A stretch of 42,858 nt of DNA. Origin: UMGS1663 sp963558185. GTDB lineage: Bacteria; Bacillota; Clostridia; TANB77; CAG-508. A program made the translations under genes and the position numbers. The stretch spans positions 1 through 42,858 of the forward strand of contig CAUWFE010000013.1 in NCBI GenBank assembly GCA_963558185.1, written 5' to 3'. Under the pieces are notes generated by a model. It had not been told where the DNA came from, did not search any database, and saw only the letters and a program-made list of their open reading frames with translations. Positions 25,404 through 34,531 of this stretch are shown here, piece after piece; the first letter of the stretch is position 1, and each line of letters opens with the position of its first letter.

Positions 25404-25922
25404 TTAATTTTTAGAAACATGATATTTAAAAGGAAGTTTTTTGTGCATAAAAGAAGAAAAATCATTGTAATTTCCTAATTTAAAACCATCTTTTTTTAAT
25501 ATAAAAGCATAATTTTCATCTATATATAAATAAAAATAAGTATCATCTTCAAAAACACGGTAAAGTTTAAAATATTTATATGAACTTTTACCAGAAAAAT
25601 TAGAAACAACAAAATGATTATCATAAAAATAGAAATTATTAACATATTCATTTTGCACTTTTTCACTTTCAGATTCTTGCTTTACTTTATAAATAGGATA
25701 TAAAAAACGATATCCTATAAAAAACATTAAAATAATAGTAAATAAAGCAAATAAATTCATAAGATTACTTTGAAAAGTTGTGAACATGCAAAATAGTAAT
25801 AATATAATAGATAATGCATTAATGAAAATATATTTATTATTATATTTGTTTTGATGAAAATTTAAAAAGTCAGAATATAAATCAGCACTTAATTTTGTAG
25901 AATTTTTAAATAATAATTTCAT
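25404..25922 (-). CDS. YcxB-like membrane protein
   Basis: A 172-residue minus-strand protein with AAGGAG some 13 bases before its ATG. It has a short N-terminal soluble part, two membrane segments (IFINALSIILLLFCMF and LFALFTIILMFFIGYRFLY), then a C-terminal soluble domain (NNFYFYDNHFVVSNFSGKSS, YKYFKLYRVFEDDTYFYLYID, AFILKKDGF). That C-terminal pattern is the YcxB-like domain found in small Bacillota membrane proteins of unknown function. It stands alone, opposite to its neighbours. Confidence 0.75.
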   Translation of the reverse strand: MKLLFKNSTKLSADLYSDFLNFHQNKYNNKYIFINALSIILLLFCMFTTFQSNLMNLFALFTIILMFFIGYRFLYPIYKVKQESESEKVQNEYVNNFYFYDNHFVVSNFSGKSSYKYFKLYRVFEDDTYFYLYIDENYAFILKKDGFKLGNYNDFSSFMHKKLPFKYHVSKN

Positions 25923-26009
25923 ATATTTTCAAGCTCCTTTACACTATTATTAAACAAAATTATACATATATAAATGAGAGATGTCAATATAAAGTGAGGA
26001 GTAAAATAT

Positions 26010-26151
26010 GCATGGTTATTAGATAATAGTTTCAATAAATTAATACAAAGAATATCTTGGAATATAATCTTTTCGTTACATTCTTTAAGTTTATATTCCA
26101 AGGCATTCTATCAAAAATAATAAAAAACCATTAAATAGTAGCTGTGCATGG
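26010..26151. repeat. MITE-like palindromic repeat, short copy
   Basis: The arms pair imperfectly over about 65 bases: GGTTATTAGATAATAG and CTTGGAATATAA in the left arm, TTATATTCCAAGG and CCATTAAATAGTAGC in the right arm. The same arms, farther apart, occur at 38178-38432. GCATGG stands at both ends (26010-26015 and 26146-26151). It fills most of the 318-base gap between the YcxB-like gene and the Ham1 gene. No transposase is inside; likely a non-autonomous element. Confidence 0.75.
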
Positions 26152-26170
26152 ACGAAGAAATAACAATTTA

Positions 26171-26198
26171 TTGACATCTATTATAAAAATGCTATAAT
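26171..26198 (+). promoter_or_regulatory. Promoter of the Ham1-like gene
   Basis: TTGACA and TATAAT with a 16-base spacer, about 40 bases before the start codon. Confidence 0.75.
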
Positions 26199-26240
26199 TG
26201 AAATGAATTTATAAAAAACGAAATATGAGGAGGAAAAGCA

Positions 26241-26846
26241 ATGAAAAAAATTGTTTTTGCAAGTTGTAATGCTAAAAAAACAGCAGAAATACAGCGCATG
26301 GCGCCTAAAAATATACAAATATTATGTTTAAAAGATATTCCAGAGGCAACTAATTTACCTCAAGCAGAAGAAGATGGTAGTACTTTTATAGAAAATGCAA
26401 CAATTAAGGCTAAATACTGGTATGAAAAATTAAATATGCCTATACTGGCTGAAGATTCTGGAATTGAAATAGATGCTTTAAATGGATATCCAGGAGTGTA
26501 CACTAAACGATGTATTGAAAAATTTAGACCAGGGGCAAATGTTAATGAAGATAATCCAGAAGAACTATATCCTATTATTTTAGAAATCATGAAAGAAAGT
26601 GGAAATACAAGTACTATAGCCCACTGGATTTCTGCAATGGCTTTTATTGAATCTGAAAGAATAATTTGTGAAGAAGAATCTTTAGATGGTAATATGTGTT
26701 CTTGTGCAGGTGAAAGAAAATTTGGATTTGACCAATATTTTAAGCCATATGGTTCTGATAAAACACTTTCTGAGCTTACTTCTACTGAAAAGGATGAAAT
26801 TGGACCAAGAAAAAAAGTATTCGAGAAAATATTGAAACAGATTTAA
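26241..26846 (+). CDS. Divergent Ham1/RdgB-like non-canonical purine NTP pyrophosphatase
   Basis: Family members remove XTP and dITP from the nucleotide pool by cutting them to monophosphates. The 201-residue product (AGGAGG before ATG) keeps the fold: FASCNAKKTAEI at the start, TFIENATIKAKYWYEK, LAEDSGIEIDALNGYPGVYTKR, FGFDQYFKPYGSDKTLSEL and EKDEIGPRKKVFEKI. Departures: SCNAKK where TGNxxK is usual, and GPR where the conserved SHR sits near the C-terminus. The His of SHR contacts the substrate base, so specificity may differ. I have not given it a gene symbol for that reason. Confidence 0.82.
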   Translation: MKKIVFASCNAKKTAEIQRMAPKNIQILCLKDIPEATNLPQAEEDGSTFIENATIKAKYWYEKLNMPILAEDSGIEIDALNGYPGVYTKRCIEKFRPGANVNEDNPEELYPIILEIMKESGNTSTIAHWISAMAFIESERIICEEESLDGNMCSCAGERKFGFDQYFKPYGSDKTLSELTSTEKDEIGPRKKVFEKILKQI

Positions 26847-26922
26847 AATTAGTATAAATAAAGTGTAGTCAAATTGTATATATTTTTCAATTTTACAAAA
26901 ATAAAAAAATATCATAAAACAC

Positions 26923-26951
26923 TTGTAATTTTAATATAAAATATATATAAT
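26923..26951 (+). promoter_or_regulatory. Promoter of pgsA-dlt unit
   Basis: TTGTAA and TATAAT with a 17-base spacer, 30 bases before pgsA. Confidence 0.65.
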
Positions 26952-26980
26952 TCTAAAAAGAAAGAAGGAGAGATAAAAAT

Positions 26981-27577
26981 ATGAACTTAGCAAACAAATT
27001 AACAATATTAAGATTAATACTAGTGCCAATTATGGTAATTATTCCATTTTTACCGATAGAAGGTGAAATAGCTGGAATATCAATTTCAATATGGATTATT
27101 ACAGCAATATTTGTTATAGCTTCTGCAACAGATAAATTAGATGGATATATTGCAAGAAGTAGAAATCAAGTAACAACATTTGGCAAATTCTTAGACCCAA
27201 TTGCAGATAAAATTTTAGTAATAGTAGCTATGATAATGCTAGTAGAAATGCAAAAACTACCAGCATGGATTCCAGCTATAACAATTTTCAGAGAATTTTT
27301 AGTTTCTGGTTATAGGCTAATAGCTGTAGAAAAAGGCGGAAAAGTAATTGCAGCTAGCATATGGGGAAAACTAAAAACTGTAACACAAGTAATTGCAGTA
27401 TTCTTTGCATTCTTAGATATAAATGCATATGGAGCAATATTTAGTGGAAATCTAGCAGGAGTAGACTTTATAGTGAACTGTATAACAACAATAACAATGT
27501 CTATTTGTGTAATTGCAACAATAGTATCAGGTTGGGATTATTTAAAAAATAGTAAAGAACTTTTACAAGATAAATAG
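26981..27577 (+). CDS. pgsA: CDP-diacylglycerol-glycerol-3-phosphate 3-phosphatidyltransferase
   Basis: Makes phosphatidylglycerol phosphate from CDP-diacylglycerol and glycerol-3-phosphate in the membrane. The 198-residue product carries the full CDP-alcohol phosphotransferase motif: D51, D54-G55, A58-R59, G68, D72, D76 (DKLDGYIARS to FGKFLDPIAD). Five or six membrane segments. Phosphatidylglycerol supplies glycerol phosphate for lipoteichoic acid, so its place just before a dlt cluster (14 bases) makes sense. AGAAGGAGAG precedes the ATG. Confidence 0.95.
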   Translation: MNLANKLTILRLILVPIMVIIPFLPIEGEIAGISISIWIITAIFVIASATDKLDGYIARSRNQVTTFGKFLDPIADKILVIVAMIMLVEMQKLPAWIPAITIFREFLVSGYRLIAVEKGGKVIAASIWGKLKTVTQVIAVFFAFLDINAYGAIFSGNLAGVDFIVNCITTITMSICVIATIVSGWDYLKNSKELLQDK

Positions 27578-27591
27578 AAAAGAGGATAAAT

Positions 27592-29127
27592 ATGTACAAA
27601 AATATTTTGCAATATTTAGAAAGTAAAGTGCAACAAAATAAAGAAAAAACAATATTTGTAGAAAATCAAAAAATGGTTACAAGAGGGGAATTTGTTAAAA
27701 ATTCACAGAAAATTGGTACATATATAAATCAAAATACACAACAAGAAAAAAAGCCAATAGTAATTTTTATAGATAAAACTATAAACTGCTTACAAGCTAT
27801 GATGGGAGTGCTATATAGTGGTAATTTTTATACTATAATAGATACAAATTCTCCAAAAGAAAGAGCAGAACATATTTTAAATACATTAAATCCAATAGCA
27901 ATTATAATAGATGAAAAAAATATCAAAAAAGCAGAAAAGATAGGATTATTAGATAAAAATATACCAATATTAAAAACAGAAGAAATGTTACAAAAAGATG
28001 AAGATATTCAAATATTAAATGAAATTCGTAAAAGACAAATAGATACAGACTTAATGTATGTGCTATTTACATCTGGTTCTACAGGAATACCAAAAGGAAC
28101 AGCAATTTCACATAGAGCAGTTATCAGCTATACAAATTGGGTAAAAGATGCCTTTCAAATTGATGAAAATACAATATGGGGAAGTCAAACACCATTTTAT
28201 TTTAGTATGTCAATTACAGATGTATTTACTACAATATTAACAGGAGCAAAACTTTGTATAATACCTAAAATGTACTTTTCATTTCCAATAAAATTAATGG
28301 AATATCTAAAAGAAAATAGCATAAATACAATTTATTGGGTACCTTCAGCATTAAACATAGTGGCAAATTTAGGAGCATTAGAAGGACAAGAATTACCAGC
28401 CTTAAAAAATGTTCTATTTGCAGGAGAAGTAATGCCAGTAAAACAATTAAATATGTGGAGAAAACAATTTCCTAAAATACGATATGCAAACCTTTATGGA
28501 CCTACAGAAACAACTGATATCTGTACATATTATGTAGTAGATAGAGAATTTAAAAATGAAGAAAGTCTGCCAATTGGAAAGAAATGTGATAATTGTGACG
28601 TAATGATAATTAAAGAAGATGGAACAGAAGCAAAAGAGGGGGAACAAGGAGAATTATATGTAAGAGGTTCATTTTTAGCAAATGGATATTACAACAATAT
28701 TGAAAAAACACAGCAAGTATTTGTACAAAATCCATTAAATAAAGAATATCCAGAAATATGTTATAAAACAGGAGATATTGTTAAATATAATGAAAAAGGA
28801 GAACTAATATATTTATCTCGAAAAGACTTTCAAATTAAACATATGGGATATCGCATAGAATTAGGAGAAATAGAAAACACAGTAAATAATGTTGATGGAA
28901 TGGAATCATGTGCTTGTATATATAATAGTGAAAAATCACATATAAATTTATTTTATCAAGCTAAAAAGTGGGAAGAAGAAAAATTAGCAGTTAAATTAAA
29001 TTCAGAACTTTTACCATATATGAGACCAAATGAAATTTATAAAATAGATAGAATGCCATATAATGCAAATGGCAAAATAGATAGAGTAAAATTAAAGGAG
29101 TGGGGAATTAATGGAAAGATTAATTGA
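27592..29127 (+). CDS. dltA: D-alanine:carrier protein ligase DltA
   Basis: Activates D-alanine with ATP and loads it on DltC. The 511-residue length is normal. It has the adenylation motifs LFTSGSTGIPKGT near residue 160, YGPTETT near 300, GELYVRGSFLANGYYN, YKTGDIVKYNEKGEL and the last Lys loop NANGKIDRVKLKEWG. AAGAGGATAA precedes the ATG. It overlaps dltC by 17 bases, so the two are translationally coupled. Similar adenylating enzymes for other amino acids exist, but the neighbours (DltC, MBOAT) make DltA the best call. Confidence 0.93.
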   Translation: MYKNILQYLESKVQQNKEKTIFVENQKMVTRGEFVKNSQKIGTYINQNTQQEKKPIVIFIDKTINCLQAMMGVLYSGNFYTIIDTNSPKERAEHILNTLNPIAIIIDEKNIKKAEKIGLLDKNIPILKTEEMLQKDEDIQILNEIRKRQIDTDLMYVLFTSGSTGIPKGTAISHRAVISYTNWVKDAFQIDENTIWGSQTPFYFSMSITDVFTTILTGAKLCIIPKMYFSFPIKLMEYLKENSINTIYWVPSALNIVANLGALEGQELPALKNVLFAGEVMPVKQLNMWRKQFPKIRYANLYGPTETTDICTYYVVDREFKNEESLPIGKKCDNCDVMIIKEDGTEAKEGEQGELYVRGSFLANGYYNNIEKTQQVFVQNPLNKEYPEICYKTGDIVKYNEKGELIYLSRKDFQIKHMGYRIELGEIENTVNNVDGMESCACIYNSEKSHINLFYQAKKWEEEKLAVKLNSELLPYMRPNEIYKIDRMPYNANGKIDRVKLKEWGINGKIN

Positions 29128-29338
29128 AATATTGGAGAATTTAAAACCAGGAGTTGACTTTGAAGAAGAAAAAAACTTAATAGATGATGAAATATTAGAT
29201 TCATTTGATATTGTTAGTTTAGTTTCAGAAATTGAAGATGAGTTTGATGTAAAAATTACTGCAAAAGATATATTGCCAGAAAATTTTAATTCAGCAGAAA
29301 GCTTATATGAATTAATAGAAAAATTAGAAGAAGAATAA
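29111..29338 (+). CDS. dltC: D-alanyl carrier protein DltC
   Basis: A 75-residue acyl-carrier-type protein. Ser31 in DDEILDSFDIV is the likely phosphopantetheine site; LVSEIEDEFDVKI and SLYELIEKLEE are typical helix 2 and 4 features. It holds D-alanine for transfer to the membrane acyltransferase. AAGGAGTGGGG, within dltA's end, is the ribosome site. The MBOAT gene starts 33 bases downstream with GGGGG before it. Confidence 0.9.
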   Translation: MERLIEILENLKPGVDFEEEKNLIDDEILDSFDIVSLVSEIEDEFDVKITAKDILPENFNSAESLYELIEKLEEE

Positions 29339-29371
29339 ATATTGTTTAAGCTTAAATAAAAGGGGGCAGTT

Positions 29372-30958
29372 ATGGTAATTAATTCATTAGAATTTTTAGT
29401 TTTTGTTGCCATTGTTGTATTGATATATTTTGTTTCACCAAAGAAAGTAAGATGGGTAGTATTATTAATTTCTAGTTACTTATTTTACTTTCTTTCAAGC
29501 AGTTTTTTAACAGTATTTTTAATAATTACTACAATATCAATTTATGTATCTGCATTAAAAATTGGCAAGATAAATGAAAATATCAAACAGCAAGTAAAAA
29601 ATTGTACAAAAGAAGAAAAAAAGGTATTAAAATAAAAAGCAAATAAAAAGAAGAAAATTGTTATAATTCTTGCAATTCTTTTAAATATTGGAATATTAGC
29701 AGTTTTAAAATATACTAACTTTTTTTCTGGTAATATAAATTCACTATTAAGCATTTTTAATATACAATTTAGAATACCGCTAGTTAATTGGATATTACCA
29801 TTAGGAATATCTTATTATACATTACAAGCTTTAAGTTATGTTATAGATGTATATAGAGAAAAAATTATGCCAGATAAAAATTTAGGAAGAGTATCATTAT
29901 TTTTAGTCTTTTTTCCACAAATAGTAGAAGGACCAATAGGAAGATATGACAAATTAGCAAATCAATTATATGAACCACATGAATTTTCATATACTAATTT
30001 AAAATTCGGTGTTCAACTAATGATATGGGGATATTTTAAGAAAATGGTAATAGCAGATAGAGCAGCATTACTAGTAGATCCGATTTTTGCTAATTATACA
30101 CAATATTCAGGAGTAATATTAATAATAGCAATTTTACTATATACATTGCAAATATACGCTGAATTTTCAGGATGTATGGACATAGTAAGAGGAACAGCAC
30201 AAATATTCGGAATTAATTTAGATAAAAACTTTGAAAGACCATTTTTCTCACGTTCTGTACAAGAATTTTGGAGAAGATGGAATATAACTTTAGGAACATG
30301 GCTTAAAGATTATGTATTTTACTCAGTATCATTTTCAAAAGTTACAATGAAAATAACAGGAGCATTAAAGAAAGTAAGCAAAGGATATTTAGTAAAATTA
30401 ATTCCGGCAGCATTTGCATTATTCTTTGTATGGCTTTGTAATGGACTATGGCATGGAGCAAGTTGGAAATATATTTGTTATGGACTATATTATTACATTA
30501 TCATGGTATTAGGAATGGCTTTAGAACCACTAGGAAAGAAGGTAATTGAAAAACTAAAAATTAATACTAAAGTTTTTAGTTATAAGTTATGGCAAACTAT
30601 TAGAACAGGAGCATTTGTATGTGTTGGAATGCTAATTTTTAGAGCTCCTACATTAGAAGTAGCAGGTCAAATATTTAAAAATTGTTTGAGAGTTTCTGGA
30701 CTAAATGATATAGTAAATGGAAAAATATTTACACTTGGATTTTCAATATATGATGCATTAGTATTAATATTAGCAGTAGGAATATTAATTATTGTTAGCA
30801 TATTACAAGAAAAAGGGCATGAAGTTAGAAAGGACTTATCTAAGCAAAATCTTGTATTTAGATGGGGAATATATTATATTGCTATATTTGCAATAATTGT
30901 TTTTGGAATATATGGACCAGGTTATAATCCAGCAAGTTTTATATACGGAAATTTTTAA
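29372..30958 (+). pseudogene. dltB: MBOAT acyltransferase (DltB/AlgI-like), interrupted by in-frame TAA
   Basis: The frame begins ATG 29372, stops at TAA 29633-29635 after 87 codons, and continues in the same frame to 30958 (528 codons in all). The first piece holds two membrane segments (FLVFVAIVVLIYFV and VVLLISSYLFYFL). The rest has the MBOAT signatures LPLGISYYTLQALSYVIDVY, FFPQIVEGPIGRY, EFWRRWNITLGTW and NGLWHGASWKY with the catalytic His. GAA to TAA is the simplest cause, in an A-rich spot where errors are easy. Length is closer to AlgI than to the shorter DltB, but context says D-alanyl transfer across the membrane. A restart at ATG 29867 would leave out the first helices. Confidence 0.85.
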
Positions 30959-30969
30959 GGGAGGAAGAA

Positions 30970-31971
30970 ATGAGTAAAAAAATTATACAAATTATTATAT
31001 TTTTTGCTATTGGTATAGTTTTATTTTATATGATATCTTCTATCCTAATGCCTGAATGGATGTCACCAAAGTATGTTACCTTAGGAATAAGAGGATTTTA
31101 CAAAGAAAATAAAAATACAATAGATACATTATTTATAGGTGATAGCAATATATATAATGGAGTATCACCTATTAAAATATGGAAAGATACTGGAATAACC
31201 TCATATAATTATGCATCATCAGAACAAAAAATATGGACATCATATTATTTAATAAAAGAAGCTCTAAAATATCAAAAACCAAAAGTTATAGCAATAGAAG
31301 CATTTGGTTTACTAGGAGAAGAAAACAGTGCTAATGATTTAGTAAGACAAGTATATGATAATATGCCATTTAGTTTTAATAAATTAGAAGCGATACAAGA
31401 CCCTATTTATAAATTTTCTACATTAGATAAAATTAGTTTTGTATTTCCAATTATTCGTTATCATTCAAGATGGAATACAATAAGTGAAGCAGACTTTTGG
31501 AGATATAGATTTGACTATAATAGCCCATATAAGGGATATCAAATGGAAAAAGATAAACGAAATGGACCAAGAGACCAAAAAGAAGCAATTGCAACAATTG
31601 TAGGGGATAATGTAAGAACATATATGAATAAAATACAAGAACTGTGTAAACAAAATGACATACAATTATTTATAATAAAAATACCAACCTCTAAACTTTG
31701 GGGAATACCACAAAATCAAGCAATTGAGCAATATGCAAAAGAAATACAAGTACCATATATAGACTTAAATGCAGAAGTTACTATGAATTGGGATGAAGAT
31801 ACCTATGATAATGGAGTTCATCTTAATGTATATGGAGCAGAAAAAGTTTCAAAATATTTAGGTAACTACTTAAAAAATAACTATAACTTACAAGACCATA
31901 GAAATGAAGAAAAATACCAAGACTGGAATGATGATTTAACAAAATATGAGGAAGAAAAAAATGAAGTTTGA
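30970..31971 (+). CDS. SGNH/GDSL-type hydrolase in place of DltD
   Basis: A 333-residue protein with GGAGGAAG before ATG 30970. One N-terminal membrane segment (IIQIIIFFAIGIVLFYMI), then an extracellular SGNH-hydrolase domain: TLFIGDSNIYNGVSP with the nucleophile Ser59, a GDS box, and the C-terminal DNGVHLNVYGAEKVSKYL with the Asp-x-x-His pair near residue 280. DltD and AlgJ/AlgX proteins have this layout and take part in the last step of O-acylation outside the membrane. It lies 11 bases after the MBOAT gene. It is not close to classical DltD by eye; functional equivalence is inferred from context. Confidence 0.82.
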   Translation: MSKKIIQIIIFFAIGIVLFYMISSILMPEWMSPKYVTLGIRGFYKENKNTIDTLFIGDSNIYNGVSPIKIWKDTGITSYNYASSEQKIWTSYYLIKEALKYQKPKVIAIEAFGLLGEENSANDLVRQVYDNMPFSFNKLEAIQDPIYKFSTLDKISFVFPIIRYHSRWNTISEADFWRYRFDYNSPYKGYQMEKDKRNGPRDQKEAIATIVGDNVRTYMNKIQELCKQNDIQLFIIKIPTSKLWGIPQNQAIEQYAKEIQVPYIDLNAEVTMNWDEDTYDNGVHLNVYGAEKVSKYLGNYLKNNYNLQDHRNEEKYQDWNDDLTKYEEEKNEV

Positions 31972-31998
31972 GATATATTCTCAAACTTCAAGTTTTTT
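31963..31998 (+). terminator. Terminator of the dlt unit
   Basis: A perfect 11-bp stem (GAAGTTTGAGA with TCTCAAACTTC) that overlaps the last codons and TGA stop of the SGNH gene, followed by six T. Confidence 0.88.
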
Positions 31999-32008
31999 CT
32001 AAAAATCA

Positions 32009-32037
32009 TTGTAAAAAAGAATAAAAAATGATAGAAT
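32009..32037 (+). promoter_or_regulatory. Promoter of murB unit
   Basis: TTGTAA and TAGAAT with a 17-base spacer, just after the dlt terminator. Confidence 0.6.
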
Positions 32038-32103
32038 AAATTCATTAAAAATAGTCAAAAAATTTAAACTTTTCTATACAATTAAAAGAGGAGGAAATTT
32101 TTT

Positions 32104-33021
32104 ATGAATATAGAAAAAATAAAAAAAGATTTAGAAAATAAACTATCATTTTCTAAAATAATTTTACAAGAAGATATGAAAAAACACACATCTTTCAAAA
32201 TAGGAGGAAAAGCAGATATCTTCATTGAAGCAGAAAATCTAAACGATATTATATACATAATAAAATATACAAAAGAAAATGAAATACCAGTAACAGTAAT
32301 AGGAAATGGAAGCAACTTATTAGTAAAAGATAATGGAATACGAGGAATAGTACTAAGTATTGCAACATCTAATTTTTTAATAAGAGAATCAGAAGAAAAT
32401 ATAGAAGTAGAAGCAGATGCAGGAGTAAAATTGGGATTTTTAGGAGGAATTTTACTACAACAAGAAATTGAAGGTTTTGAATTTGCAGCAGGAATTCCAG
32501 GAACAATAGGTGGAGCAATTAGAATGAATGCAGGAGCTTTTGGGAAAGAATTTAAAGATATTGTAAAACAAGTTACATATATAGATGAAAATGGAGAAAT
32601 TCATACAATAGAAGGGACTAATAGTCAATTTTCATATAGACATAGTAGATTTATAGAAAGTAAAGAAATTATAATATCATGTGTTCTAAAATTAAAAAAA
32701 GGAAACAAACAAGAAATACAAGAAAAAATGCTATCATATGCGAACACAAGAAAAGAAAAACAACCACTAGAAATGCCTAGTGCAGGAAGTACATTTAAAA
32801 GAGGAACAAACTTCATTACAGCTCAATTAATAGATGAAGCAGGGCTTAAAGGATACACAATAGGAGGAGCACAAGTTTCTACAAAACATGCAGGATTTGT
32901 TGTAAACACAGGAAATGCTACGGCAGAAGATGTTTTAAAATTAACAGAACATATCACAAAAGTAATATATGAAAAATTTGGAAAAGTAGTAGAATTAGAA
33001 GTAGAAATAGTTGGAGAGTAA
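32104..33021 (+). CDS. murB: UDP-N-acetylenolpyruvoylglucosamine reductase MurB
   Basis: Reduces the enolpyruvyl group to form UDP-N-acetylmuramate with FAD and NADPH. The 305-residue product has HTSFKIGGKADIFIEAENL, GNGSNLLVKDNGIRGIVL, GFEFAAGIPGTIGGAIRMNA, YRHSRF and PSAGSTFKRG with the catalytic Ser, and the last Glu region VVELEVEIVG. It is the type II (shorter) form typical of Bacillota. AGGAGG precedes the ATG. It is followed by yvcK with 15 bases between. Confidence 0.97.
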   Translation: MNIEKIKKDLENKLSFSKIILQEDMKKHTSFKIGGKADIFIEAENLNDIIYIIKYTKENEIPVTVIGNGSNLLVKDNGIRGIVLSIATSNFLIRESEENIEVEADAGVKLGFLGGILLQQEIEGFEFAAGIPGTIGGAIRMNAGAFGKEFKDIVKQVTYIDENGEIHTIEGTNSQFSYRHSRFIESKEIIISCVLKLKKGNKQEIQEKMLSYANTRKEKQPLEMPSAGSTFKRGTNFITAQLIDEAGLKGYTIGGAQVSTKHAGFVVNTGNATAEDVLKLTEHITKVIYEKFGKVVELEVEIVGE

Positions 33022-33036
33022 ATTTAGGAGGTTATT

Positions 33037-34506
33037 ATGAAAGGCTTTTTTAAGTGGTTTAATTCAGAAACGAAAATTAAAAGATGGATATTATTAATTA
33101 TAGTAGGAATAGTGCTTGCTTGTTATGGAATGTCAAAACTATTAGTAGAAAAGCAATTACAATTTAAAGAGTTAGCTATAATAGTTCTTTCATTTGTGTG
33201 TGGCTTTACATTTGTAGTAATAGGTATGGTATATATGCAAAAAAGAACATTAGAAATATTAGTTCAAGAATCAGATACAAGAAAAGAAAACAAAAATGGA
33301 AATGTAAAATCTTTAATATTTAATAAAAAAGTATATGATGAAGGCCCAAACATAGTTGTTATAGGTGGAGGAAAGGGATTAGACTCAGTACTAAGAGGAC
33401 TAAAAAAATATACAAATAATATTACAGCAATTGTTACAGTTTCAAGTTATGGTGAAGAAATCACAAATTCAAGAAAACAATTAGAAACATTACCATTAGA
33501 TGATATAAAAAGTAGTTTAGTAGCATTATCAAGTAATGAAGAAATTATGAACAAAGTTATGAATTATCAATTTACAGAAGGAAAATTACAAAATTTATCT
33601 TCTGGAGATATTTATTTATCAACTATGAACCATATTTTAGGAGATTTTTCATCAGCTGTTCAAAATTGTTCAGAAGTATTAAATATAACTGGTAAAGTTT
33701 TTCCAGTTACATTAGATGAAATGCACATTTGTGCTGAATTAGAAGATGGAACTGTAATAGAAAAAAGAGAAAACATATTAAAAACAGTAATGGAGAAAGT
33801 AAGCAAAATAAATAGAGTATATTTGCAACCATATCATTGTTCACCAGCACCAGGAGTTATAGAGGCCATTCAAAAAGCAGATGCAATAGTCATAGGACCA
33901 GGAAGTCTATATACAAATGTTATACCAAACTTATTAGTAAAAGGTGTTGCAAAAGCAATAAAAGAGAACAATGGATTCAAAATATATATTAGTAACTTAA
34001 TGACTGAAGCAGGTCAGACAGATGACTATAAATTATCAGATCACATAAAAGCAATAGAAGACCATGCAGGTAAAGGAATTATTGATTATTGCATTTATGA
34101 TACAGGGGAAATAATACCAGAATTTGTTAGAAAATATAATAAAGAAGGTTCTGAACTATTAGAAACAGATACATCAAAAGTAAAAGATATGGGTATAAAA
34201 TTAATTCAAAGGAATTTATCTTGTGTAGATGGAGATAAATTAAGACATAATCCAGATGGAATAGCACTTGCAATTATTCAATTAATTTGTGAAGATATGA
34301 AATTTAGAGATATGCAAAATGATGCACAATATGTAATGCTTAATGAACGTGCAAAAGAAAATAAGAAAAACTTAAAACAAAATAATAAGAAAGTATCTAA
34401 AAATAAGGTAAAAGAAAATAAAAATAAAAATGCAAAAAAGGGAAGTAAATTTGCAGAAAAATATAAAGAAAGAATTGAATCAATAAAAGAAAGTGATAAA
34501 AAATAG
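33037..34506 (+). CDS. yvcK: YvcK/CofD-like protein with N-terminal membrane segments
   Basis: A 489-residue protein with AGGAGG before ATG. Two N-terminal membrane segments (ILLIIVGIVLACYGM and LAIIVLSFVCGFTFVVIGM) precede a YvcK-type domain: IVVIGGGKGLDSVLRGLKKY near residue 105, LDDIKSSLVALSS, PVTLDEMHICAELEDGT, DAIVIGPGSLYTNVIPNLLV and ISNLMTEAGQTDDY. YvcK helps wall synthesis and growth on gluconeogenic carbon. Odd points: GGGKGLDS replaces GGGTGLS, the usual DDGGSSGR stretch is changed to SSYGEEITNSR, and the tail (about 55 residues) is Lys-rich. It lies with murB, not with rapZ and whiA as usual. Confidence 0.87.
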   Translation: MKGFFKWFNSETKIKRWILLIIVGIVLACYGMSKLLVEKQLQFKELAIIVLSFVCGFTFVVIGMVYMQKRTLEILVQESDTRKENKNGNVKSLIFNKKVYDEGPNIVVIGGGKGLDSVLRGLKKYTNNITAIVTVSSYGEEITNSRKQLETLPLDDIKSSLVALSSNEEIMNKVMNYQFTEGKLQNLSSGDIYLSTMNHILGDFSSAVQNCSEVLNITGKVFPVTLDEMHICAELEDGTVIEKRENILKTVMEKVSKINRVYLQPYHCSPAPGVIEAIQKADAIVIGPGSLYTNVIPNLLVKGVAKAIKENNGFKIYISNLMTEAGQTDDYKLSDHIKAIEDHAGKGIIDYCIYDTGEIIPEFVRKYNKEGSELLETDTSKVKDMGIKLIQRNLSCVDGDKLRHNPDGIALAIIQLICEDMKFRDMQNDAQYVMLNERAKENKKNLKQNNKKVSKNKVKENKNKNAKKGSKFAEKYKERIESIKESDKK

Positions 34507-34531
34507 TTACAAATGATATGGAGGAAAACAA

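Noticed and set aside
25919..26101. A 60-codon minus-strand frame upstream of the YcxB-like gene
   Set aside because: It overlaps the short MITE-like copy, has no ribosome site and no family-like motifs.
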